64,000 nucleotides of DNA, taken from Bifidobacterium breve DSM 20213 = JCM 1192 (GTDB lineage Bacteria > Actinomycetota > Actinomycetes > Actinomycetales > Bifidobacteriaceae). Positions 52,426 through 62,041 of this stretch are shown here, in pieces. Both the position numbers and the translations under genes were made by a program. Where the stretch lies: assembly GCF_001025175.1 (NCBI RefSeq), contig NZ_AP012324.1, positions 1,860,001 to 1,924,000 of the forward strand, in the 5' to 3' direction. How positions within the stretch are numbered: position 1 is the first letter of the stretch; each line of letters begins with the position of its first letter. The notes under the pieces were generated by a model. It saw only the letters and a list, made by a program, of their open reading frames with translations. It did no database searches and had not been told where the DNA came from.

Positions 52426-53799
52426 CTAGACGGCTTCGGCTGCGGCAACACCGACGCCGATGCTCTCCTCTGATACCGTGTTGACCGCCGGCACCGCATC
52501 GTCTTGCGGCGCCGTTCCGTTCTTTGCCTTAGCGATCCGATGGCCATGCTCGTCGAATCCGGGCTGCCGCGGCCGGATGAACAACGTCAGCACGAATGCC
52601 AGCACATACAACGCCGCATACGTCCAGCACACGCCGCCGTACCCGATGACCGGCAGAAGAATCGTGGCGACGCCGGGACCGGCGAACGTGGTGAGGCCCG
52701 CCGCGAGATTGTAGGCGGACAATGCGGCGCCCTGTTTGCCTTCACCGGCGTACAACGTCATGATGGTCGGCAGCGACGAGAAGGCGCAGGTGCCGATGCC
52801 CACGATGATCGAGGCGACAATCATCATCAGCGCGTTCGCGCCGAACCATTGCGGAATGTAGTAGAAGGCGACGGATCCGACGGCGAGCACCGCGCAACCG
52901 AACCAGCGCATCGGCCACACCCATCCGAAACGATCCATGAACCAACCCCAGAAGGTGTTGAAGATCAGGGTGACCACGAATACGAAGCCCCAGATGCGCA
53001 TCCATTCCTCGGTTTTGAAGATGTTGATGCCGCCGTTGTGCGTGGTGCACAGGTATAGGGGCATGATGACGGGGAAGCCGTACAGCAGCAGGTTGTTGAT
53101 GATGCGGATAATCGCGCAGATGAGGATCTTGCGGTTGGTGACGAGGATGGTGGCGCCTTCGGCCAGTTCCTTCAGCTGTTCCTTACGGCTCAGCCCTTCG
53201 CCTTTGACGACCTTGTTCTTCGGCACGAACAGGAAGCACATGATCGTGCCGACGATGGAGAACGGCAGCGCGAACCAGAAGGTGCGGTATTCGCCGAACA
53301 CCGGCATGATGAAGCTCGGCAGGTATGCGCCGAACACGCCGATGCCCAGCGAGAAGCAGGTCCAGAAGAATCCGGTGGCCGAGGCGAGTCTGGACGGGGA
53401 GATGTGCTGCGCCATCAGCACCACGAAACTGTAGATGAACAGCGGGTAGCCGATGCCGCGCAGGGCGTACAGGCCGAGGATCAGCGGATAGATGCGGCTG
53501 GGGATGGCCACGCCGAGGAACAGCAGGTGGATGCCGATCCACCAGCATGCGCCGAACATCATGACGCGTCTGGCACCGAACATCTCGGCAAGCATGCCGG
53601 CGGACCATCCGCCCGCCGCGGCGAACAGACCGTACACGGTGACCAACAGCGAAGCCTGGGATGAGGTGAATCCCTGATCCACCATGAATTTGGAGAGGAA
53701 GGTGAGTTCGAAGCCGTCACCGGTCATGAAGATCGCGACGGCCAGGAAGCCGAGCATCAGCACCCGGGGAACGCCGAGGCGCTCAAGCAGCCTAATCAT
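52426..53799 (-). CDS. MFS transporter, polyol permease family (second copy)
   Basis: 457 residues with 12 membrane helices; FLAVAIFMTGDGFELTFLSKFMVDQGFTSSQAS, YALRGIGYPLFIYSFVVLM, RIWGFVFVVTLIFNTFWGWFMDRFGW, FIRPRQPGFDEHGHR. Clearly homologous to the permease at 49168-50505 (shared signature runs) but diverged, suggesting an old duplication or two different polyols. ATG 53799 preferred (AAGGGG 10 nt upstream). The C-terminal tail is not conserved between the two. Confidence 0.92.
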   Translation of the reverse strand: MIRLLERLGVPRVLMLGFLAVAIFMTGDGFELTFLSKFMVDQGFTSSQASLLVTVYGLFAAAGGWSAGMLAEMFGARRVMMFGACWWIGIHLLFLGVAIPSRIYPLILGLYALRGIGYPLFIYSFVVLMAQHISPSRLASATGFFWTCFSLGIGVFGAYLPSFIMPVFGEYRTFWFALPFSIVGTIMCFLFVPKNKVVKGEGLSRKEQLKELAEGATILVTNRKILICAIIRIINNLLLYGFPVIMPLYLCTTHNGGINIFKTEEWMRIWGFVFVVTLIFNTFWGWFMDRFGWVWPMRWFGCAVLAVGSVAFYYIPQWFGANALMMIVASIIVGIGTCAFSSLPTIMTLYAGEGKQGAALSAYNLAAGLTTFAGPGVATILLPVIGYGGVCWTYAALYVLAFVLTLFIRPRQPGFDEHGHRIAKAKNGTAPQDDAVPAVNTVSEESIGVGVAAAEAV

Positions 53800-53984
53800 G
53801 AGCAATAAACCCCTTACCCGACCTTCACCGACGTTGGGAAGATCGTTTCACAGTCATATGAATGTTCGCACACAGCGGTTCCGGCCCCTTTGCCGGCGCC
53901 CCGCACCGCGGGAGGCATGGCCGCCGTCCGTGTGCGCGTGGCGACGGCCATGATTTCATACGTGTGGGCGGATGGCCCGTGGCG

Positions 53985-54989
53985 TCACTCGCCGATCTTG
54001 ACGACGGCCTTGGAAACGCCCTTGATCTTGCCGTCGAGGAAGTCCTGCACCTCGTCGAGCCCCAGTTCGTGGCTGATCAGGCCGCCGATGTTCATCTTGC
54101 CGGCGGAAACCAGCGAGATGGCATCGCGGAAGGTGAGCGGGTTGATGAAGGAGCCTTGGATGGTCAGCTGCTTCTTGTAAATGTCGTACGTATTCATTTC
54201 GAAATGCGCCTCCTGCGGGCCGACGCCGAACATCAGCACCTGGGCGCCCTTCTTGGCCGCGGCGACCGCCTGGGCCTGGGTGGCGGGCAGGCCGACCGCT
54301 TCGACGATCACGTCGTAGGAGTCCGCCGGAATCTGCTCGCGGGTGGTGTTGTACGTTTCAGTGACGCCGAAAAGCTCCTTGTTGCGCTGCAGCTTCTCGT
54401 CGAAGATTCCGGCAAGATCCACCTGATGCACGCCGTACGCCTGCAGCAGCTGGACGAAGATCTGCCCCATGAAGCCGTCGCCGATGACCAACGCCTTCTG
54501 GTACGGGTGCAACTTGAGCAGATCGAGTCCGTGCACCGCGCAGGAGACCGGTTCGATGGCGGCCGCGTCACGCAGGGAGACATTGTCGGGCAGCTTGTAG
54601 ACCACAGTGGCGGGAGCGGTGAACTGTTCGGCCAGACCGCCGTCGCGGGTGACGCCGACCGCGCTCAAGTGGTCGCATAGTTCCGGACGCTGAGTCAGGC
54701 AGAATTCGCACTGGCCGCAGTAGATGTTCGGATCGACGGCCACGCGGTCGCCGACCTTGACGTTGGTGACTTCTGAACCGACCGCGGCGACGACGCCGGA
54801 GTTCTCATGGCCGAGCACGATCGGCGGAACTGCGGCAGCGGAGCCGGGGCGACCTGCGTACAGGTCGTGGTCCGTGCCGCACACACCTGCATATACGGTG
54901 TTGATCAGCACTTCATCGGGTTCGATCTGCGGTGTTGGCATGTTCTGGATTTCGAATTTCTTGACACCGGTCAGTACAAGAGCTTTCAT
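53985..54989 (-). CDS. Zn-dependent medium-chain dehydrogenase, polyol type
   Basis: 334 residues. Catalytic zinc: AGVCGTDHDLYAGRPG, GHENSGVV; structural zinc cysteines present (IYCGQCEFCLTQRPELCDHL), unlike the other dehydrogenase in this locus. NAD fold ALVIGDGFMGQIFVQLLQAYGVHQVDLAG. Probably oxidises a pentitol or hexitol such as D-arabinitol (inference from the neighbouring permease). First gene of its unit, 185 bp before the second permease. Promoter at 55049-55077 overlaps a candidate ROK operator. Confidence 0.9.
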   Translation of the reverse strand: MKALVLTGVKKFEIQNMPTPQIEPDEVLINTVYAGVCGTDHDLYAGRPGSAAAVPPIVLGHENSGVVAAVGSEVTNVKVGDRVAVDPNIYCGQCEFCLTQRPELCDHLSAVGVTRDGGLAEQFTAPATVVYKLPDNVSLRDAAAIEPVSCAVHGLDLLKLHPYQKALVIGDGFMGQIFVQLLQAYGVHQVDLAGIFDEKLQRNKELFGVTETYNTTREQIPADSYDVIVEAVGLPATQAQAVAAAKKGAQVLMFGVGPQEAHFEMNTYDIYKKQLTIQGSFINPLTFRDAISLVSAGKMNIGGLISHELGLDEVQDFLDGKIKGVSKAVVKIGE

Positions 54990-55048
54990 GATATGTCCTT
55001 TCCACTATGAAAGAGGTTCCGGCAGATCGTTCTGCCTGATGATTGAAA

Positions 55049-55077
55049 ACTATACACTTTCTTAAATTCTTTTGCAA
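55049..55077 (-). promoter_or_regulatory. Promoter of the polyol dehydrogenase gene
   Basis: Minus strand -35 TTGCAA (55072-55077), 17-bp spacer, -10 TATAGT (55049-55054). The -35 lies within the TTTTGCAAA motif proposed as the ROK operator. A second copy, TTATTTGCAAAT, is 26 bp upstream at 55094-55105. Confidence 0.6.
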
Positions 55078-55284
55078 ATTTCTTTTCATAAAGTTATTTG
55101 CAAATCGTGTTGCCGCAGAAAATCAACGTTTTTCAAAAAACCACCATCACAATATGCACATCATCATCAAAAATAGCCAGAACGGCATCTCACCGGCAGC
55201 GCAGCAACCATCGATCTGACATGGGCGGAAATGGTCCCGACATAGCAAGTCAACAGATAATTCCAAAGTGTTTAGAATGAGGTT

Positions 55285-57732
55285 ATGAAGAACCCGTCTT
55301 TGCACCGTTACGCAACCCGCCCAGGTCTCTACTTCACCGATGACGGTGGCGCCGACGCCATCGTCCGCTCGGAAACAGCAGACCAGCTGTGGTTTTGCGT
55401 ACTTGAACCACTTGACCAGCCGAGCGCCTTCTATGCCGACGCAGTACGATTGTTCAACGAGCCGGGGCTGACCTTCATCGATCAGGCGATGAAACAGCGC
55501 ATCTGCACTCGGCGAATCCCCTCGCTCAATCTTCGCGAAACACTATTCCGCATGGACGGGCCCAATTACGGACTGTGGTACGTTCACGTTCCCCAGGCTT
55601 GGGATGGCATGCAATACGGATACCGCGTCAACGGCCCATGGGACCCCGACCACGGCGTGAGCTTCAACCCGTACAAACTGTTGCTCGACCCCTATGCCAA
55701 AGGCATCGAAGGATCAATGGAGCTTGATCCCGGAGCGTTCTCCTATGAATGCGAGATCGTGAACGGCAAAGTCAAAGGTTCGCCATTCGGCCCGATGAGC
55801 ACCATCGACTCCGTGGGGCATGTTCCCGTTTCCGTGGCGATAGACGACCGTGCCACCAACAAGCATGACGGTGAGCCATCACACCCGCATGTGGCATGGA
55901 GCAAAACCGTGATCTACGAGCTGCACGTCAAAGGCTTCACAGCCAACGCGCCTTGGCTTCCCAAAGAGCTTCGCGGCACCTATGCAGGTTTGGCACATCC
56001 GGCGACGCTCTCCTACCTGCAGGATTTGGGCGTCACTTCCATTGAGCTGCTGCCGATTCAAGCCAAGCAATCCGAACTGTTTCTGCAGGAACGCGGACGC
56101 GTCAACTATTGGGGATATTCGACGCTCGGCTATTTCGCGCCGGAAGCCTCATACGCCACCAAGCGCTCCCAGGAGGCCGGCGCCGCCGCCGTACGCCAGG
56201 AAGTCATTGACATGGTGCGCGCATTGCACGAGGCCGGTTTCGAAGTGATTATGGACGTGGTCTACAACCACACCTGCGAATCCGGTCCGGAAGGGCCGAC
56301 CGTATGCTGGCGCGGACTTGACAATCTGTCGTACTATCGACGCACCAAAGACAAGATGAGTCGCCTGTACGACACCACCGGCTGCGGCAACACACTTGAT
56401 TTCACCAACACGCACGTCACCACGTTCGCCGTGGATTCGTTGCGCTATTGGGCCAAACGCATTGGCATCGACGGATTCCGATTCGATCTCGCGGCGACGC
56501 TGGCACGTCTCGACGATGAATTCACCCGCTACCATCCGTTCCTGTATGCATTGCGTTCTGACATGCTGCTCGGCAATCTCAAAATGATCATGGAACCTTG
56601 GGATTGCGGTCCAAATGGCTGGCGCACCGGCGAATTCGGCATCCCCTTCGCCGAATGGAACGACAGGTTCCGCGATTGCACACGCAAATTCTGGCTGACC
56701 GACGTGGATCGCATGCGCGGTGGAGAATACGGCGAAATGACCATGCAGGAGATGGCCACACGTTTGTGCGGATCATCCGACCTGTTCGCCACCGATCCAG
56801 GCCGCGGTTCGACCGCGTCCGTGAATTACGTGGCATGCCATGACGGCTTCACCACAGCCGATCTGACCATGTACAAAACCAAGCATAACGAGGCCAACGG
56901 CGAAAACAACCGCGACGGAACAAACGACAATCATTCCGTCAACTTCGGTCACGAGGGCCCCAGCGGCGATCAAATCATCGTGCAGCAACGGCAACGCGCC
57001 ACCATGAACCTGCTGGGTACGCTGCTGCTTTCGCTAGGCACGCCAATGCTGCTTGCCGGCGACGAATTCGGCAATTCGCAGAACGGCAACAACAACGCCT
57101 ACACGCAGGATAACGACACCACCTGGCTTGATTGGGATTGGCTGTACAGTACCGAACAAACGCCGGAATTGAAGCAGTTCAATCTCACTTCCCGTTTAAT
57201 CACATTGCGTAAATCCCGTGATTTGTACAATCATGAGGATTTCTTCACTCGCCTGAGCGAAATCGGTTTGCTGAAGAAATCCGATCGCGTGCATTGGTAT
57301 TTGCCGAATGGACAGATGCCAAATGATGCGGATTGGACGAATCCTTCCGTCCGTCCGTTCGCCATGCAGCTGCTATCTCCCGACGAGCCAAGTCTGCTGA
57401 TTCTGATCAACGGTTCCGATGAGGTCACGCGTTTTCATCTGCCGAAAGACATCGAATGGGAGATGGTCTGGTCCTCGTCGGAGATTGTCGGCGAATATCC
57501 GGGATTGGGAACGTCCATCGAACGTGTGTCGGAATTCGACGAAGAATCGGAAAGCAAGCCCGCGGGCAGACTCCGCAACCATCTGCACCGCATCAACATG
57601 ATGTACTGGCAGATGAAAGACGATGCGGACGATCTGCAATCCGCCGATGATGGGCTGTCGGAAGATGATCCGACATTGTGGACGCTTCCGGCATTGAGCA
57701 TCAGCGCGATGAAGCAGATGCCAACCATCTAA
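55285..57732 (+). CDS. glgX: Glycogen debranching enzyme (isoamylase type)
   Basis: Hydrolyses alpha-1,6 branches of glycogen-like glucans. 815 residues, glycoside hydrolase family 13. Order: N-terminal carbohydrate-binding beta domain (YGYRVNGPWDPDHGVSFNPYKLLLDPYAK); TIM barrel with DVVYNHTCE, nucleophile Asp401 (GIDGFRFDLAAT), acid/base Glu437 (KMIMEPWDCG), Asp520 (ACHDGFT); C-terminal beta domain. The C-terminal 120 residues are acidic and longer than in E. coli GlgX. Whether it prefers glycogen or dietary alpha-glucan is unknown; malQ is nearby. Ends at a shared terminator. Confidence 0.95.
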   Translation: MKNPSLHRYATRPGLYFTDDGGADAIVRSETADQLWFCVLEPLDQPSAFYADAVRLFNEPGLTFIDQAMKQRICTRRIPSLNLRETLFRMDGPNYGLWYVHVPQAWDGMQYGYRVNGPWDPDHGVSFNPYKLLLDPYAKGIEGSMELDPGAFSYECEIVNGKVKGSPFGPMSTIDSVGHVPVSVAIDDRATNKHDGEPSHPHVAWSKTVIYELHVKGFTANAPWLPKELRGTYAGLAHPATLSYLQDLGVTSIELLPIQAKQSELFLQERGRVNYWGYSTLGYFAPEASYATKRSQEAGAAAVRQEVIDMVRALHEAGFEVIMDVVYNHTCESGPEGPTVCWRGLDNLSYYRRTKDKMSRLYDTTGCGNTLDFTNTHVTTFAVDSLRYWAKRIGIDGFRFDLAATLARLDDEFTRYHPFLYALRSDMLLGNLKMIMEPWDCGPNGWRTGEFGIPFAEWNDRFRDCTRKFWLTDVDRMRGGEYGEMTMQEMATRLCGSSDLFATDPGRGSTASVNYVACHDGFTTADLTMYKTKHNEANGENNRDGTNDNHSVNFGHEGPSGDQIIVQQRQRATMNLLGTLLLSLGTPMLLAGDEFGNSQNGNNNAYTQDNDTTWLDWDWLYSTEQTPELKQFNLTSRLITLRKSRDLYNHEDFFTRLSEIGLLKKSDRVHWYLPNGQMPNDADWTNPSVRPFAMQLLSPDEPSLLILINGSDEVTRFHLPKDIEWEMVWSSSEIVGEYPGLGTSIERVSEFDEESESKPAGRLRNHLHRINMMYWQMKDDADDLQSADDGLSEDDPTLWTLPALSISAMKQMPTI

Positions 57733-57763
57733 ACGCCAGTCAAAATACCGTCCGAAATACCAA

Positions 57764-57798
57764 GAAACCCCTCGGAAATCGAATTTCCGAGGGGTTTC
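57764..57798. terminator. Bidirectional terminator between glgX and rpsI
   Basis: 15-bp perfect stem GAAACCCCTCGGAAA/TTTCCGAGGGGTTTC with a TCGAA loop, between convergent genes. Confidence 0.88.
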
Positions 57799-57815
57799 GT
57801 ATAAGCCGTAAAGCT

Positions 57816-58307
57816 TTAGCGCTTGGAGAACTGCGGGGCGCGACGTGCCTTGTGCAGACCGGCCTTCTTGCGCTCCACGACGCGGGCGTCGCGGGTCAGG
57901 AAGCCAGCCTTCTTCAGGGCGGCGCGGTTGGCGTCACGATCGATGGCGTTCAGAGCGCGGGCCACGCCGAGACGGATGGCGCCGGCCTGGCCGGTGGTGC
58001 CGCCGCCGTCAACGAGGACGATAGCGTCGAACTTGCCTTCGAGCTTGAGCAGAACGATCGGGGAGTTGACCTCACGCTGCAGCAGCTTGGAGGGGAAGTA
58101 CTCCTCCAGAGTGCGGCCGTTGATGGTCCACTTGCCGTCACCCGGAACCAGACGGACACGGGCGACAGCCTCCTTGCGGCGACCGGTGCCGTAGCCCGGC
58201 TCGATCGCGGAGGTGCCGGTACCAGCGCCAGCGTTGGTCTCGGTGGTGTAGTTGGTGAGCTCCTCTTCGGTCTCGACAACCTGGGAGTCGTTGGTGTTTT
58301 CAGCCAT
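57816..58307 (-). CDS. rpsI: 30S ribosomal protein S9
   Basis: 163 residues. A 40-residue non-conserved acidic extension precedes the core [37 protein letters not shown] ... [17 protein letters not shown] ... [27 protein letters not shown], whose C-terminal tail contacts P-site tRNA. Paired with rplM. Confidence 0.97.
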
Positions 58308-58329
58308 GATTCTTATCTCCTCTCAGGTT

Positions 58330-58779
58330 TCACTTAGCCTGCTGCGAGACCTGAGCGATCTCGAAGACCTGGGGCTTCTGCGGGGTGTGCGGGTGCTCAG
58401 CGCCGCGGAAGATACGCAGACGATCGAGCTGCACCTTGGCCAGACGGTTCTTCGGCAGCATGCCCTTGACAGCTTCCTTGATGATGCGCTCGGGGTTCTT
58501 CTCGAGCAGCTCGGCGTAGGAGTCGCGACGCAGACCACCAGGACGGCCGGAGTGCGAGTAGAGTTCCTTGCCCATCTTGTTGCCAGTCAGAGCAATCTTG
58601 TCGGCATTGATGATGATCACGTGGTTGCCGGAGTCGGCGTGCGGCGCGAAAGTCGGCTTGTTCTTGCCACGCAGCAGGATTGCAGCCTGGGAGGCGAGAC
58701 GGCCAAGCACCACGTCGGTGGCGTCGATGACGTACCAGTCGTGAGTCAGATCAGCTGGTTTCGGAGTGAAGGTTTTCAC
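58330..58779 (-). CDS. rplM: 50S ribosomal protein L13
   Basis: 149 residues; [89 protein letters not shown]. First gene of the usual rplM-rpsI pair; GGTAATCC precedes the ATG. Confidence 0.97.
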   Translation of the reverse strand: MKTFTPKPADLTHDWYVIDATDVVLGRLASQAAILLRGKNKPTFAPHADSGNHVIIINADKIALTGNKMGKELYSHSGRPGGLRRDSYAELLEKNPERIIKEAVKGMLPKNRLAKVQLDRLRIFRGAEHPHTPQKPQVFEIAQVSQQAK

Positions 58780-59009
58780 TGGATTACCTTTTCTATATAT
58801 TGTGTTCCGGGCTGTCAGCTGCTTGGCGCGGCTTGGTCAGGGCCGCATCCAAGAGGCTTCAGGCCTCATTATCCGTGGGCTCCCTGAAAGTCCTCGATGG
58901 CGAGTGGGATAGCGCTTTGAAGGACCCCTTAGGGAAACACAACAATCCACTAGTATATCGCCAGTCTTGACATAGGGCAACTGTGGAGACACTCCCGCTT
59001 TTTTATGTC

Positions 59010-59065
59010 GTCTCTCCCCCACCTCGCTTCGCGAGGAGCCCTCTCATCAGAGGGGGGGGCTGGAG
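59010..59065. repeat. CCCTC/GAGGG hairpin repeat downstream of malQ
   Basis: Contains CCTCGC-TTC-GCGAGG (59022-59036) and GCCCTCT-CATC-AGAGGGGGGGGC. Same style as 14601-14664 and 15188-15406. It sits just beyond the malQ stop and may act as its transcript end. Confidence 0.55.
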
Positions 59066-59069
59066 TGAG

Positions 59070-61235
59070 TCAGTTATTGAAGATTTGGGCGAAACGTTGG
59101 GCACCGGGGGTGTCGAAGAGGGTTTCGAGCGGCACCACATTGCCCTTATCGTCGGCCAGCGGGATACGCCAGTTCGGATACTCGTTATTGGTGCCGGGCT
59201 GGTTCTGCGCACGCTTCTCCCCCACCGCATCGGTAATCGAGGCGGCAAGCAGCTTGCACGGAGATCCCTTCAGCGCACGGTACAACGCATCGATGATGTC
59301 CGCCTCGTGCTCCTCACGGTGTTCGGCGAAATCGGCATCCAGATATCCTTGATCAACCAGCATAGCAATCATGGCGTTTTGCTCAGCCTTGGCAGAAGCT
59401 TGGAACTCCTCAGCAGGGCCAGTCAGCAGCCCCAAGCGTTCGCGAATCTTGACGTGCTCATACTCCAGGTATCCGGCGGCCGGCGGCAGGTCATGGGTAT
59501 TCACGGACGCCAAGGCATACGGACGCCATTGAGATGGTGTGCGGAACACCCCGTCCCTCTGCTCGAACCATTCGACCGCACAGCCGAGAATGCCGTGGCC
59601 GGACAGGGAATCGGCCACATAATCGGGCATCACGCCCAAATCCTCACCGACCACCACGCCGTTGGCGCGGGACGCCTCGATGGCCAGAATGCCGAGCATG
59701 ATGTTGGAATCGTAATGCACATAGGCACCATCCGTTGCCGAATGATTCTCAGGAATCCACCACAGACGGAACAGACCAAGGATATGGTCGATGCGCACGG
59801 CACCGGCACGGGCGAACATACCATGCACCATGTTGCGGTAGGTCTGGTAGCCAGTGGCTTCCAAATCAAGCGGGCTCAGCGGCGGTTGGCTCCAATTCTG
59901 GCCCTGCTGGTTGAACATATCCGGCGGAGCGCCAACCGTAGCGCCCTTGGCGAACCGCTCAGGATTCCACCACACATCCGCGCCGAGGGGATGCACACCG
60001 ACCGCCATATCAGACATGATGCCGATTTCCATGCCGGCATCCTTGGCCGCCTGCTGCGCAGCGGCAAGCTGATCGGACGCCACCCATTCGAGCCAGCGGT
60101 AGAAGTCGAGCGTATCGGGGAATTGACGCTTCAAATCAGCAATCTGCTGAGAATCCCGGCCAAGGGCCTGTTCCCAATTGTCGCCTTGTGCCGAGGGCGC
60201 ACCCCACTTGTCATAACACAGGCACCACGTGGCATAGGCTTCGAGGTCGGAACCGAAATCCGTCTTGAACTGGTCGAATGCGGCCTGACGCTCGGCAGTG
60301 CGACCGGCCTTGAAGATAATCCACAGAGCATGCATCTTGCTGCGCCACATGGCGTCACGGTCAATGACCTGGGCATCGCCGTTCAGCGGCTCCACATCGG
60401 AGTGCAGTCCATCCACTTCATTCTTGGCATCGGTCGGCAATGTGGCGTATTCCGGTACCGACTCAGGGCGAATATACGTGAAATTGACCAGACGACGGCT
60501 CACCGGAAGATACGGCGACGGCGTAAGCGGAGACACCGGTTCGGCGGCGTGCAACGGATTGACCAGCACAAAATCAGCGCCGGTCTTCCGCTTGGCGTCG
60601 ACCAATATGGTCTTCAAATCCTCGTAATCGCCGACACCCCATGATCCGGAGGAACGAATCGAGTACAGCTGCGCCATCCAGCCCCACAGGCTACCGTCCT
60701 TCATCGGGTCAATCAACGGAACCTGGCTCGGCGCACTAATCAGGGTGGCGTCCTGCGAACGGTTACCGACCTTGACATGCAGGGTGTGATAGCCGACCGG
60801 TACATCGGCGGGAATGATCAGCGATGCCGTAGACACAAAGTTACCATCCAAATCGAACGCCGGAGATCCGTCTCCCGGACCGACTCCGATGGTCCCCTCG
60901 TATGACTCACCATTCTCCAGGATGATGCTTGCAGAAGGTATCTCCATGATGCCGGTGTTAACGAGCAGACGGTCTTCCTCGCCGACGGTATGCAACACTG
61001 TTGGAGCAACCAGTCGGCTATGGCGTTCCTTCAAAATCCTGTGAATGGCTTCCTTTTGCCGATCGTCGTTTCGGGCTTCGATGCCTAGAGCAGACAGGAT
61101 TTCGATGAGCACATCATCGTCGATCTCATGATAATCGTGGCTCATGCCCACATAGCTGGTACCGATACCCACCAATTTGGCCAATCGAATCAGCGGACGA
61201 GCCAATCGTTCTTTACTCTCGGTATTCTCACTCAT
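59070..61235 (-). CDS. malQ: 4-alpha-glucanotransferase (amylomaltase)
   Basis: Transfers maltosyl or longer alpha-1,4-glucan units between chains. 721 residues, glycoside hydrolase family 77. The N-terminal part (about 1-180) is the long actinobacterial/E. coli-type extension. Catalytic domain with GSWGVGDYEDLKTIL, Asp483 (RIDHILGLFRLWWIP), Glu531 (VVGEDLGVMP) and VNTHDLPPAAGYLE. The C-terminus NWRIPLA follows family usage. ATG 61235 chosen; in-frame upstream codons give an unrelated Cys/Arg-rich stretch. Works with GlgX upstream on alpha-glucans. Confidence 0.95.
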   Translation of the reverse strand: MSENTESKERLARPLIRLAKLVGIGTSYVGMSHDYHEIDDDVLIEILSALGIEARNDDRQKEAIHRILKERHSRLVAPTVLHTVGEEDRLLVNTGIMEIPSASIILENGESYEGTIGVGPGDGSPAFDLDGNFVSTASLIIPADVPVGYHTLHVKVGNRSQDATLISAPSQVPLIDPMKDGSLWGWMAQLYSIRSSGSWGVGDYEDLKTILVDAKRKTGADFVLVNPLHAAEPVSPLTPSPYLPVSRRLVNFTYIRPESVPEYATLPTDAKNEVDGLHSDVEPLNGDAQVIDRDAMWRSKMHALWIIFKAGRTAERQAAFDQFKTDFGSDLEAYATWCLCYDKWGAPSAQGDNWEQALGRDSQQIADLKRQFPDTLDFYRWLEWVASDQLAAAQQAAKDAGMEIGIMSDMAVGVHPLGADVWWNPERFAKGATVGAPPDMFNQQGQNWSQPPLSPLDLEATGYQTYRNMVHGMFARAGAVRIDHILGLFRLWWIPENHSATDGAYVHYDSNIMLGILAIEASRANGVVVGEDLGVMPDYVADSLSGHGILGCAVEWFEQRDGVFRTPSQWRPYALASVNTHDLPPAAGYLEYEHVKIRERLGLLTGPAEEFQASAKAEQNAMIAMLVDQGYLDADFAEHREEHEADIIDALYRALKGSPCKLLAASITDAVGEKRAQNQPGTNNEYPNWRIPLADDKGNVVPLETLFDTPGAQRFAQIFNN

Positions 61236-61357
61236 AGCCCCAGTGTAGCGCCGAAAAGCCGCGCCACACCGTAAGACGGCCATAGAATGCTTACGTTTGC
61301 AACAATTGAGCAACCATATATCGACATGAGAACGCTCACATGGCGGCAAAACGGAAT

Positions 61358-62041
61358 CTAGCGACGACTCTCCACCGCGTGACGCACCTCCACTGACGGA
61401 TCTTCCGCCAGCTTGGCCATCATGTCCGCAGAAGTGTTGGGGTTCAGCGCCACGGCACGACGAACCATGGAAGAAAGCACCGCCGGGGCGCCTTCCTCAA
61501 GCTCAGTGCCGAGCAACCCAAGATAATCCAGAGTTTCACTGTCCGCAGCGGGATCCTGCGCACCCTCGAGCCGCATCTTCCAACTGGTGCGCTTGTTGCG
61601 CAGCGCGGCATCCCTCACCTCGGGAATCGGATCCTTGGTCAGACGCCCGACCAGCCAGTTCTTATCGTCCTCGTTGGCAGCCACAGCCACACGCACGGAA
61701 GGCTCGGGATCCACGGACAACTTGACCAGTACGTTCGGGAACGGCATGGTACTGGCAAGAAACACGCGATCTTCGACCGGCGTGTGCTTGTTGCCAGCCA
61801 CGGCCTCAAGCAGTGCGGTGGCACGCGAGAACGCCGCCTGATCGCTACGATCAGGCAGAGGACGGCGAGCAAACTCGGAAAGCTCGGCAGAGTCAGTGGA
61901 ATGACGCAAGCGCTCGTATGAGGCGGTCAACGGCTCAAAGGCGGCGCCGTTGGCGTCACCGCCCTGTGATGCGGCGGAGTCGCCGCTCTGCTGGGTCTCA
62001 TTGATGGGGTTCTCGTCGGTCATAGTGTTTAGCTTAGTCAT
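61358..62041 (-). CDS. HEAT/LRV-like helical repeat protein
   Basis: 227 residues. An acidic, Ala/Gln-rich start is followed by repeats of about 24 residues of the leucine-rich-variant/HEAT type: VDPEPSVRVAVAANEDD, KDPIPEVRDAALRNKRT, ALNPNTSADMMAKLAEDPSVEVRHAVESRR. Proteins of this type are protein-binding scaffolds; partners unknown. The ATG at 62041 overlaps the stop of the upstream YigZ-like gene (ATGA), implying translational coupling; ATG 62023 is the alternative. Confidence 0.82.
   Translation of the reverse strand: MTKLNTMTDENPINETQQSGDSAASQGGDANGAAFEPLTASYERLRHSTDSAELSEFARRPLPDRSDQAAFSRATALLEAVAGNKHTPVEDRVFLASTMPFPNVLVKLSVDPEPSVRVAVAANEDDKNWLVGRLTKDPIPEVRDAALRNKRTSWKMRLEGAQDPAADSETLDYLGLLGTELEEGAPAVLSSMVRRAVALNPNTSADMMAKLAEDPSVEVRHAVESRR

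Noticed and set aside
58780..59009. Small RNA or gene upstream of rplM
   Set aside because: No frame with a ribosome site or RNA family signature was recognised; it is probably the rplM promoter and leader.
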